Below, piece by piece: positions 1-6,371 of a DNA stretch of 11,984 nucleotides. The notes under the pieces are model-generated. The model was not told where the DNA came from. It made no database searches and was given only the letters and a program-made list of their open reading frames with translations. Each line of letters opens with the position of its first letter. The stretch's first letter is position 1. Both the position numbers and the translations under genes were made by a program. This DNA comes from an uncultured Muribaculaceae bacterium. Lineage in GTDB: Bacteria; Bacteroidota; Bacteroidia; Bacteroidales; Muribaculaceae. The DNA is taken from the NCBI GenBank assembly GCA_910584735.1, contig CAJUBM010000091.1:1-11984 (forward strand), written 5' to 3'.

Positions 1-23
1 GAGCCATCCGGCGCGATAGGAGG

Positions 24-74
24 GGTAACTTTTTAGTGGCGCCGGATCTCCGAGACGGCCGGCCACCCGAAGAA
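24..74 (+). repeat. Left copy of a 51-bp repeat found at both window ends
   Basis: This matches 11931-11981 at 45 of 51 positions in the same orientation. The six differences are at 33, 47, 53, 60, 68 and 74. It can fold: GTGGCGCCG (36-44) pairs with CGGC (56-59) and GCCAC (62-66) around a two-base bulge at 60-61. It is also open in the + frame from position 3 to a stop at 102-104, giving a peptide with GNFLVAPDLRDGRPPEE followed by a Pro/Glu/Arg-rich tail. Whether this is the end of a gene that begins outside the window or a non-coding dispersed repeat cannot be decided here. AGGAGGGG lies just before it (18-25). Confidence 0.7.
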
Positions 75-104
75 CCCGAGCCGGAGAGGAGCAGCGGGGA
101 ATGA

Positions 105-186
105 GGGGCCGGGGCAAATACCGGGGTGGGTGCACAATAAACCGGGGAGGCGGAGCGTTTTGGTTTTATAACGGCCTATCATTGCA
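105..186. other. GC-rich gene-free stretch before the TPR regulator
   Basis: No gene is seen. CCGGGG occurs three times (109-114, 121-126, 142-147), the last two 21 bases apart as ACCGGGG, about two helical turns, so a protein-binding role is possible but weakly supported. The TATCATTG at 177-184 is one mismatch from the Bacteroidetes -7 consensus, but a TTTG lies only 14 bases upstream of it, too near for a good -33 element. The promoter of the next gene is therefore not settled. Confidence 0.35.
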
Positions 187-1815
187 ATGAAGAGTCTCGT
201 TTACATATTAGCCGCTCTGACGCTCGCCCTGGCGTCATGCTCGCGCGACCGACAGGCGCTGTCCCAGATGGACAGGGCCGAGACGCTGATGTTCGACCAT
301 CCCGATTCGGCCCTGGCTATAATGGATTCCATTCCGGCAGGCTCGCTGCGCTCCGAACGTGCCCGCGCCCTATACGCACTGCTGCTGACGCAGGCCCGGG
401 ACAAGAACTATATCGACCAGACCAACGATTCCCTAATCTCCATCGCCGTAAGATATTTCGACCGCACCGACGACACGCGCCACCGCATGCTGGCATATCT
501 CTACCTCGGCCGCGTAAAACTCTATTCAAAGAACACCTCCGAAGCAATCCGTTACCTCCTACAGGCCGAAAAATATGCCCGTGAGATTAAGGACACCTTC
601 AACCTGGCGCAAATATACATTAACTTCGGCGAGATATACGGGGAACTTGTTAACGCACCGCTTCAAATGAAATATGCCCAGATGGTATATGACCTTATGC
701 TTCCATGGGGGCATCCCGACTATACCGCATGGGCACAGGCTGAACTTGTCAGAGCATTTATCAATAATTCCCAGCATGAAAAAGCTGATTCTATCACATC
801 CGTACTGTTGAATCAGAAAGAATTGCTCAAGCAGGATATTGCCCTATATGCCTCCATACTCACCTCCAAATCTCGATGCAAATACACTTTGGAGGATTAT
901 GCTTCAGCAGATTGTTATCTTGACACTTTATATGCAATAGATTCTATGGCGTACACTATCGCAGATGCAAGTAATCACGTAATTTCATGCTATAAAATTG
1001 GCAACTATGCTAAAGGTGATGCTATAATTGATAAATATTTCAACTCAGATAGCGCGACCATTCCATCTTATATATATGCAACCAAAAAAGATTATAACAC
1101 CGCATACAAATCTCTATGTACAGAATACGATCATTTATGGGATTTGTTCAAGGCATCACTCTCACAGCAGGCTTCACGCTCCAGCGAGGACTTCCACATA
1201 AACGCCCTCAGAAACGAGGAAGCTCACACCAACAAGCTATTTACCATCCTCATGCTTATAATAAGCATAATGACCATCTCAATTCTATGTGTGTATTTTT
1301 TCTTTCGTCAGAAAGTCGAAAAAGAGAGACGCAAGAACACGGAAATAGCGCTACTTGCACATAACCTCAACGAGGAGACGAACAACCTTACCGAGACAAA
1401 CAAGAACCTTGCACAGAAAGTAAAGTTTCTTTTCAGCGACCGTTTCAAAGTCATTGACCGACTCTCAAAAACTTATTATGAGTGTAAGGGCTTGAAAAAC
1501 GAGCAGAGCCGTATATATTCCGAAGCAGATGCAATTCTAAAGACCTTTGAGAACACAAACACCAAGACAGAGCTAACCACACTCATCGATGAGAATCTAA
1601 ACGGACTGGCTTCAGATTTCGCCACCGATTTTCCTGAAATCACAGGAAGCGATTATATGCTCTTTCTATACATGGTATGCGGATTCTCCACCAGTTCCAT
1701 TTCAATGTTCCTCGGAAAGTCAAACAACATTATATACAACCGAAAGTCACGTCTGAAAAACAAAATCACTGCTTCAGAGGCAAAAATGAAGAACGAATAT
1801 CTCTCTTTCTTCTGA
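187..1815 (+). CDS. Membrane-anchored TPR regulator with C-terminal HTH-like segment
   Basis: This is a 542-residue protein of a type common in Bacteroidales, probably a one-piece membrane regulator. Residues 1-18 are a hydrophobic signal ending in a lipobox (LASC, Cys18), so the N-terminus may be lipidated. Residues about 25-330 are helical with TPR-like character (for example around 100-160) and should lie in the periplasm. Residues about 351-373 form one membrane span, followed by a charged, coiled-coil-like stretch (374-420). Residues about 491-527 (from FPEITGSDY through CGFSTSSISMFLGKS to YNRKSRLKNKI) resemble the HTH-like end of such regulators and would be cytoplasmic. It lies 233 bases before the secreted protein and is co-oriented with the peptide operon, so it is the obvious candidate regulator; this is inference. 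The first third of the gene is much richer in GC than the rest. The start is chosen because it supplies the signal sequence. Confidence 0.8.
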   Translation: MKSLVYILAALTLALASCSRDRQALSQMDRAETLMFDHPDSALAIMDSIPAGSLRSERARALYALLLTQARDKNYIDQTNDSLISIAVRYFDRTDDTRHRMLAYLYLGRVKLYSKNTSEAIRYLLQAEKYAREIKDTFNLAQIYINFGEIYGELVNAPLQMKYAQMVYDLMLPWGHPDYTAWAQAELVRAFINNSQHEKADSITSVLLNQKELLKQDIALYASILTSKSRCKYTLEDYASADCYLDTLYAIDSMAYTIADASNHVISCYKIGNYAKGDAIIDKYFNSDSATIPSYIYATKKDYNTAYKSLCTEYDHLWDLFKASLSQQASRSSEDFHINALRNEEAHTNKLFTILMLIISIMTISILCVYFFFRQKVEKERRKNTEIALLAHNLNEETNNLTETNKNLAQKVKFLFSDRFKVIDRLSKTYYECKGLKNEQSRIYSEADAILKTFENTNTKTELTTLIDENLNGLASDFATDFPEITGSDYMLFLYMVCGFSTSSISMFLGKSNNIIYNRKSRLKNKITASEAKMKNEYLSFF

Positions 1816-2011
1816 TATTATACTGAATAGCAGCTTTTTAAGACAGAAGAAAATGTTGACATCATAGCCATTTCGATATAAAATGCTGATATTTAGCACA
1901 TTACACACACCGCATCTTCACATGATAGATTCATATAATCTATCAACTACATAACATTCTGAATTATAAACACATCCATTTTGCACTTGATAGACTATTT
2001 TAGGGTTAAAA
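1816..2011. other. AT-rich intergenic region, no gene
   Basis: No coding sequence is supported here. The region holds an inverted repeat at 1924-1944 and scattered ATAGA/GATAGA motifs (1924, 1989, 2021). No convincing intrinsic terminator follows the TPR gene: the T run at 1835-1839 has no clear stem in front of it. Confidence 0.5.
1924..1944. promoter_or_regulatory. Perfect inverted repeat, possible operator
   Basis: GATAGATT (1924-1931) and AATCTATC (1937-1944) are exact reverse complements separated by CATAT. The site is about 105 bases before the DUF3244-like start codon and about 90 before its -7 element, a distance compatible with an activator site. It could equally be a weak AT-rich hairpin in the tail of the upstream transcript. 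The 7-mer ATAGATT also occurs in the larger stem-loop at 2858-2900. Confidence 0.45.
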
Positions 2012-2044
2012 TTTGCAATAGATAGAAAATATGTGCTAAATTTG
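2012..2044 (+). promoter_or_regulatory. Bacteroidetes-type promoter at the DUF3244-like gene
   Basis: TAAATTTG at 2037-2044 matches the -7 consensus TAnnTTTG exactly, and TTTG at 2012-2015 lies 21 bases upstream, near the usual -33 spacing. The predicted transcription start falls within a base or two of the ATG at 2049, so the transcript would be leaderless or nearly so. A second, weaker promoter may overlap: TTTG at 1980-1983 with TAAAATTTG at 2007-2015, which has one base too many, and would leave a leader of about 30 bases. Confidence 0.6.
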
Positions 2045-2048
2045 CGAC

Positions 2049-2432
2049 ATGAAAGTTTTCAAAATCATACGGAATCTATTGCTTGTAATAACATTGTTTG
2101 GTTTATCCCTTCCGACAGCCATCGCCAATGACGATAATCCAGGGAACAATGTTAATGGTACGCTAACCCCATCTAAAGGGAAAAATAAGCGTGTTCCCTC
2201 TATGGAGCGCATTGCCTACTCATATACATATGAGGGGGAACTGACATTCACGCCAAATTTCCCATACACGGCACTATATGTGACCGTGGAGGAAGAGACT
2301 ACCAAAGAGACATGGACCGGGGTGGCTACACCCGACAATCCTACGGTTTCCGCCCCTGACGAATCGGGAACATATGTGATAACGACAGTCACCGACCAAG
2401 GGAAGACATTCTCCGGCTTCCTCTATCTCTAA
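2049..2432 (+). CDS. Small secreted DUF3244-like protein
   Basis: This is a 127-residue protein with a signal peptide at residues 1-26 (basic start, LLLVITLFGLSLP core, likely cleavage after AIA26). The mature part is short and beta-rich: a Ser/Lys/Asn-rich linker, then FTPNFPYTALYVTVEEE and the closing pattern ESGTYVITTVTDQGKTFSGFLYL-like (G-x-Y-x-I then G-x-x-F-x-G-x-L). This resembles the DUF3244 family of small Bacteroidales periplasmic proteins, whose role is unknown. The start is fixed by the signal peptide. It sits 183 bases before the precursor gene in the same direction; a part in the peptide system, such as a periplasmic binding or protective protein, is only inferred from position. 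It lacks a lipobox cysteine, so it is probably soluble in the periplasm or exported. Confidence 0.72.
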   Translation: MKVFKIIRNLLLVITLFGLSLPTAIANDDNPGNNVNGTLTPSKGKNKRVPSMERIAYSYTYEGELTFTPNFPYTALYVTVEEETTKETWTGVATPDNPTVSAPDESGTYVITTVTDQGKTFSGFLYL

Positions 2433-2459
2433 ACCTTTTACACAGGTCAGCCTTTCACG

Positions 2460-2556
2460 CACTCTCTCCTCCACCAACTCTCCAATATCAATCTCTTTTT
2501 TTCCACCCTATCTTTAACCAAAATAACCAACACAAAACCACTCCCCAATCAACACA
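2460..2556 (+). promoter_or_regulatory. 97-base G-free, C-rich leader region
   Basis: Between the G at 2459 and the G at 2557 the + strand has no G and about 40% C (39 of 97). An RNA from this stretch would have almost no structure. Two functions fit: a Rho-utilisation-like region ending transcripts from the DUF3244-like gene, or an open 5' leader that favours ribosome loading on the precursor mRNA. A weak -7-like TATCTTTA lies at 2509-2516 without a visible -33 partner. Confidence 0.45.
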
Positions 2557-2558
2557 GA

Positions 2559-2576
2559 TTCATCCACATGGATGAA
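2559..2576. promoter_or_regulatory. 18-bp palindrome upstream of the precursor, candidate operator
   Basis: TTCATCCA (2559-2566) and TGGATGAA (2569-2576) are exact reverse complements with only CA between them. A two-base loop is too tight for an RNA hairpin, so a site for a dimeric DNA-binding protein is the better reading. It lies 39 bases before the precursor ATG. The ATG at 2568 inside it opens an in-frame extension of the precursor, but that start would put residues with no leader character in front of the normal leader. Confidence 0.45.
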
Positions 2577-2615
2577 CATATACATATATTCACTAACCCT
2601 TTAAACTCGCAAATC

Positions 2616-2825
2616 ATGAAGAAAGAAGAAACCTTCTCCAAAGATTTCATCTCAGAGATAGAATCTCTGCAAGTATTAGGCGGCACGGCAAATCCGTTAG
2701 GCGCACATATCGCTGACAAATGCAGTAAAACCACAAACAACTGCTTCGGAGGCAATTGTACCATTAATTGCGGTGCTAATTGTTTCGGCTGTACTGGTAC
2801 AAACAAAACAACAAGTTGCAAATAA
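2616..2825 (+). CDS. Gly-Gly-leader RiPP precursor with seven-cysteine core
   Basis: This is a 69-residue precursor peptide. Residues 1-23 are a typical double-glycine leader: charged start (MKKEETFSKDF), amphipathic middle (ISEIESLQ) and VLGG at 20-23, the cut site for a C39 peptidase such as the exporter at 8551-10761. The 46-residue core has Cys at 36, 43, 48, 52, 56, 59 and 68 and is rich in Asn, Thr and Gly. Four cysteines follow Asn directly (42-43, 47-48, 51-52, 55-56), and CFG occurs twice (43-45, 56-58). It resembles the 'GG-Bacteroidales' precursors that accompany radical SAM/SPASM enzymes. The start at 2616 is chosen over the in-frame ATG at 2568 because leaders of this class begin a few charged residues before the helix. 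The modification, likely thioether links to Cys, is inferred from the neighbouring enzyme, not seen. Confidence 0.85.
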   Translation: MKKEETFSKDFISEIESLQVLGGTANPLGAHIADKCSKTTNNCFGGNCTINCGANCFGCTGTNKTTSCK

Positions 2826-2857
2826 CATTCCCCTCAAGCCCACCGCTTGACCCCATA

Positions 2858-2900
2858 AATCTATTGCATTGATGCCGTTAACTCTTCAATGCAATAGATT
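2858..2900 (+). promoter_or_regulatory. Perfect 15-bp stem-loop between precursor and maturase
   Basis: AATCTATTGCATTGA (2858-2872) and TCAATGCAATAGATT (2886-2900) are exact reverse complements with a 13-base loop. No U run follows (GCGACAAACG), so it is not a standard intrinsic terminator. Placed 32 bases after the precursor stop and 41 before the maturase start, it is well sited to protect the 3' end of the precursor mRNA or reduce read-through, making much more peptide than enzyme. Confidence 0.7.
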
Positions 2901-2941
2901 GCGACAAACGTCCCTGTTTTTTCACCCTCAACAAACCAGTC

Positions 2942-4201
2942 ATGATTAAAAGCAAGTACATATATAAACTCCGACACGGAGATTCGGTTTATTTCCTAAG
3001 CGGCCTGTCTGACAAATTTTTCAAGACAAGCGCGGAAAACACACAGAAGGTAGAGGCACTGCTTGACAGCATGGAAGAGCATAAGGAACTCTTCCCCACT
3101 TTCTACGACAAGATGAAGCGCTTCAACTTCTTGGTAGATTCAACGAAAGAGGAGGAGGAACTGTTGTCGGCCAAATACGATGCCTCGTTGGAGCCCCATC
3201 TGTTCCGTATAATGGTGCTGCCTACGTATCAGTGCAATCTACGATGCTGGTACTGCACACAGGAGCATGAGGACTACTTTATGGGCGAGGAGATTGTAGC
3301 GCGAATAAAGAAGCTGGTTGACAGGGTGATGGAGATGCCGGAAATCACGAACGTAACGCTTTCATGGTTCGGGGGAGAACCACTCCTGTGCTACGACACG
3401 GTTGTGGATCTTTGCAGCTACGTAAAAAATGCCTGCGAGGAATCGGGAAAGATATTTTTCTCGGACATGACAACCAACGGCACGTTGCTTGACAAGGAAC
3501 GCATCGCGGAACTTACCTCGTTGGGTATAAAGACTTTCCAGATCACAATAGACGGAGCCAAGGCTGTGCATGACACCGTCAAGAGGCTTCCCTCGGAATC
3601 GGCATTTGAGAAAGTAATGGAAAATATCGAAGCTATTGCCGGGACAGACGCCTCGTGCATGGTGCGCTTCAACTACACACACAAGAACTTGAACCCCGAG
3701 GCCATAACCAACGATCTGAAGAGCTACCTGTCGGAAGAAGCCCGCAAGAAATGCTCGTTCATGATTTACAAAGTCTGGCAGGAGGATGCCTCCCTTGTAA
3801 AGCAGGAGGATGTCGACAATCTGTTCTTCAAGGCAAGTGACAGCGGCATGTACACACGGTTCGCCACCATGGGGAAATGCTATGCCGACTTCCAGAATTT
3901 CTGCTGCATCTACCCCAACGGCAAGGTCTCCAAATGCGATAACGACAACCCCAAGAACCTTACCTCGCAGTTGAACGAGGACGGCACCATCACATGGTCA
4001 GACCAGATTACAAAGGTGCCGGTTATCCGTCCCGGCGACGGCTCGGTATGCTCGTCGTGCCGCTTCTTCCCGGTGTGCTGGGCGCCCTGTTTCGGCCACC
4101 GCCAAAAGCCCGGATACGCAAACGAATGTCGTTTCGACGAACCCTATGTTGAAGAGATATTATTGAACTATTGCCGCAGCACTGAAAAAGCAAGCATATG
4201 A
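2942..4201 (+). CDS. Radical SAM/SPASM peptide maturase
   Basis: This 419-residue enzyme probably modifies the adjacent precursor in the cytoplasm. Residues 1-85 form an N-terminal segment resembling the leader-recognition region of other SPASM maturases, including a 'FNFLVDSTKEEEEL' stretch like the end of PqqD-type domains. The radical SAM cluster motif is CNLRCWYC (Cys98, Cys102, Cys105), followed by FGGEP (143-147) and TTNGTLL (177-183). The SPASM domain has Cys313, Cys321/322, Gly327-x4-Cys332, then Cys370-x2-Cys373-x5-Cys379-x3-Cys383 and Cys396, enough to bind two extra iron-sulfur clusters. The family makes carbon-sulfur or carbon-carbon links in peptides or epimerises residues; which applies here is not visible. 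With seven core cysteines, thioether formation is the leading guess. Its stop overlaps the next start (ATGA, 4198-4201), indicating translational coupling to the barrel gene. Confidence 0.92.
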   Translation: MIKSKYIYKLRHGDSVYFLSGLSDKFFKTSAENTQKVEALLDSMEEHKELFPTFYDKMKRFNFLVDSTKEEEELLSAKYDASLEPHLFRIMVLPTYQCNLRCWYCTQEHEDYFMGEEIVARIKKLVDRVMEMPEITNVTLSWFGGEPLLCYDTVVDLCSYVKNACEESGKIFFSDMTTNGTLLDKERIAELTSLGIKTFQITIDGAKAVHDTVKRLPSESAFEKVMENIEAIAGTDASCMVRFNYTHKNLNPEAITNDLKSYLSEEARKKCSFMIYKVWQEDASLVKQEDVDNLFFKASDSGMYTRFATMGKCYADFQNFCCIYPNGKVSKCDNDNPKNLTSQLNEDGTITWSDQITKVPVIRPGDGSVCSSCRFFPVCWAPCFGHRQKPGYANECRFDEPYVEEILLNYCRSTEKASI

Positions 4202-6345
4202 AAATTACACGCATCCTATCGCTCATCACATTCCTTGCCACCGTCCTCTGCCTAAGCGCACAGGACACCACCACGGCACAGAGCGCCCCACATACAGAAA
4301 AGGAGGCCAACGACTCTATCTCCGAGAAGAACCTTGACGAGGTGATGGTTGTCGGGCAGACCGTTGAACGCCGTGGCGACAAAGAGAGGGTAACCATAAC
4401 GGCCAACATGAGGAAGGGCGTCAGCAACATCATGGAGATGCTCGGGCGCATGAACGGATTCCAATACAACTATGTCTCGCAAAAAGTGACTTATCTCGGC
4501 TCGGATAACGTAAAGATATTGGTCGACAGCATCGAGAAGGATATGGATTATGTGCGTCACATGAACCCGAAACGTTTCGACGTAGTAAACATCGTGTACC
4601 AGCCCACGGGACAATACCGGGGATATGACGCTCTGATAAGCCTGCACACGAGGCCGGAATACCAGGGTGTGGACGGCCTTGTCTATGAAGCCGCCGCGTT
4701 CCATCCGAGCAAACGCCATGCCTACAAGATAGCGGAATGGGACAACCAAGGCGAGATAACCTACACCAACCATAAAATCAGCACGTATGCCCAGGTCGAT
4801 TATTCCATTTTCAGGAACAGTTTCTGGTGGATGGTAAATAATGAGTATCCTATGAACGGCATCACCGAACAGCAAGTGGAGCCACCTGTCAATGATCCCC
4901 CGAACCGAAACCGCACTAACCGATTCAACGTCTTGGCCGGAGTCGACTACCGTCCGTGGCAGAACCATGTGTTTTCCGCCTCATACAAGTATATGGGAGG
5001 TCGCCACGACCGGTCTTCACATACAGACCAGATAATCACAGGACCCGGCTATACCGAGGACGTCACACTCGATACTTACGTAAAGCAACTGGATGTGGCA
5101 GGACATTCCATGGGGTTGTTCTATAACGGCAGCCATAAAGAATGGTCCTTCTCGGCAAACGGGAACTATTATCTGACGCACAATAACCAATACTCAGGCT
5201 TCCACCGCAGCGATGACGTAGCCCAGGTTACCGACCGCCATTATAATTTCAACGGATTAAGTACGAACGCCGATGCGACCTACCAACCGGCCAGCGGTAA
5301 ATGGGCCGCCAATTTCGGCATAAACTACGGCTACCAGCGTATGGACTACCGCGACCTGGCCACGAACGCACTTATGAGCCGCAACGAGACAGATAATGTC
5401 AACGTATATATCAGCGGCGGATGGTTCCCGCGTAACAACCTGAGAATGGGCGCCAGCGTGAACGTGGTTTACAACAATAACAAGGCCAACCGGGAGGGAT
5501 GCAGCACGACTATGCCTCTCTTCGGGGCATGGGTTTTCTACAACCCCGTGAACTGGCTGGTGGTACGCGCCAATTATAACAGCTATGCCGTAACTCCATA
5601 CACGGAACAACTGAATCCCGAAGGACGGTTCGAGTCCGCCCTTATATGGAACCAGGGAAACCCGCTGCTACGCGCCGGGAGCAACCATACAGCCAAAATG
5701 AACTTCGGCATACTCAACTCACTGCAGGTCGGAGGGGAATATTCTTGGTCGCACAACGGAATCACCAACATCTATGGCGTAGCCGAGGGCATGACCCCGT
5801 CGGGCATCGACCAGCCGTATGTCACATCCACCCCACAGAATTACACCTCCCGCACCTGGAGGGTTCATGCCACATACGAGAAGACATTTTTCAAACATCT
5901 GCTTATCAACGGCTGGCTGGCATATAAGCACCAGTATGCAAGTTTCGAAAACATGTCGAATAAAGGCGGTCAGGTGAGCGGTAGCATACAGGTCGGATTC
6001 GTGGATGATACGTTCCATGCCATCCTGCAATACTTCCTTTCCGATGACCGCTGGATAGCACCTCAAAGCTATAGCCGAGGCCAGACCGATATTTTCGTAT
6101 TAGAAATCTATAAAAAACTCTTCAAAGGGAAACTGGAAGTAGCCGCAAAATATCGTCCCCCCTTGCATTTCAGATCATCGAGACTGGATACCTTTACCGA
6201 CTCACCTAATTACAAGCAGTCTACCTGGAGCCGCCAGGCGGAAGCCAACGACAACCAGGTGATACTCCAGGCCGTTTGGCGTTTCTCCTCCGGCAAGGTA
6301 GTGCCACGCATAGAACGCCAGCTCCAGTCGGCCGGCATCAACTAA
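4198..6345 (+). CDS. TonB-receptor-like outer-membrane beta-barrel protein 1
   Basis: This is a 715-residue outer-membrane protein. A signal peptide covers residues 1-21 (cut after LSA). The segment NLDEVMVVG (about 45-53) resembles the stretch before the plug in TonB-dependent receptors, and a plug-like domain follows to about residue 150 (VSNIMEMLGRMNGF, VKILVDS, DVVNIVYQPTGQYRGYDALISL). The rest alternates polar and aromatic residues as in a barrel of the OMP_b-brl_3/SusC style. The usual N-terminal carboxypeptidase-regulatory-like domain is missing, and no clear TonB box can be proved. After the likely last strand (QAVWRF) there is a basic tail GKVVPRIERQLQSAGIN. It is 58% or so like its downstream paralogue overall by eye, much more in the plug. 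Location in a peptide operon suggests release, uptake or binding of the product; none is shown. Confidence 0.85.
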   Translation: MKITRILSLITFLATVLCLSAQDTTTAQSAPHTEKEANDSISEKNLDEVMVVGQTVERRGDKERVTITANMRKGVSNIMEMLGRMNGFQYNYVSQKVTYLGSDNVKILVDSIEKDMDYVRHMNPKRFDVVNIVYQPTGQYRGYDALISLHTRPEYQGVDGLVYEAAAFHPSKRHAYKIAEWDNQGEITYTNHKISTYAQVDYSIFRNSFWWMVNNEYPMNGITEQQVEPPVNDPPNRNRTNRFNVLAGVDYRPWQNHVFSASYKYMGGRHDRSSHTDQIITGPGYTEDVTLDTYVKQLDVAGHSMGLFYNGSHKEWSFSANGNYYLTHNNQYSGFHRSDDVAQVTDRHYNFNGLSTNADATYQPASGKWAANFGINYGYQRMDYRDLATNALMSRNETDNVNVYISGGWFPRNNLRMGASVNVVYNNNKANREGCSTTMPLFGAWVFYNPVNWLVVRANYNSYAVTPYTEQLNPEGRFESALIWNQGNPLLRAGSNHTAKMNFGILNSLQVGGEYSWSHNGITNIYGVAEGMTPSGIDQPYVTSTPQNYTSRTWRVHATYEKTFFKHLLINGWLAYKHQYASFENMSNKGGQVSGSIQVGFVDDTFHAILQYFLSDDRWIAPQSYSRGQTDIFVLEIYKKLFKGKLEVAAKYRPPLHFRSSRLDTFTDSPNYKQSTWSRQAEANDNQVILQAVWRFSSGKVVPRIERQLQSAGIN

Positions 6346-6371
6346 CCACCTCTTTTAGAGGGTTCAATATT

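Noticed and set aside
932..943. ATGCAATAGATT inside the TPR gene, identical to part of the 2886-2900 arm
   Set aside because: It is within coding sequence with no partner arm; treated as coincidence.
2049..2432. DUF3244-like gene as an immunity protein
   Set aside because: Nothing in the sequence points to immunity; only its position would suggest it.
2568..2615. Longer precursor starting at the ATG at 2568
   Set aside because: It adds 16 residues before a leader that is already complete, and the ATG lies within the 18-bp palindrome.
2616..2825. Precursor as a SCIFF peptide
   Set aside because: SCIFF peptides are clostridial, have six cysteines in a set pattern and lack this Gly-Gly leader.
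2433..2941. Second precursor gene near the first
   Set aside because: No other short frame in this region has a Gly-Gly leader or a cysteine-rich core.
4252..4968. A 238-residue open frame on the - strand inside the first barrel gene
   Set aside because: It lies fully opposite a well-supported gene, has no recognisable domain, and a similar shadow frame appears opposite the near-identical plug of the second barrel.
6276..6371. Longer second barrel protein starting at 6276
   Set aside because: It would overlap the previous gene by 70 bases and bury the signal peptide 32 residues in.
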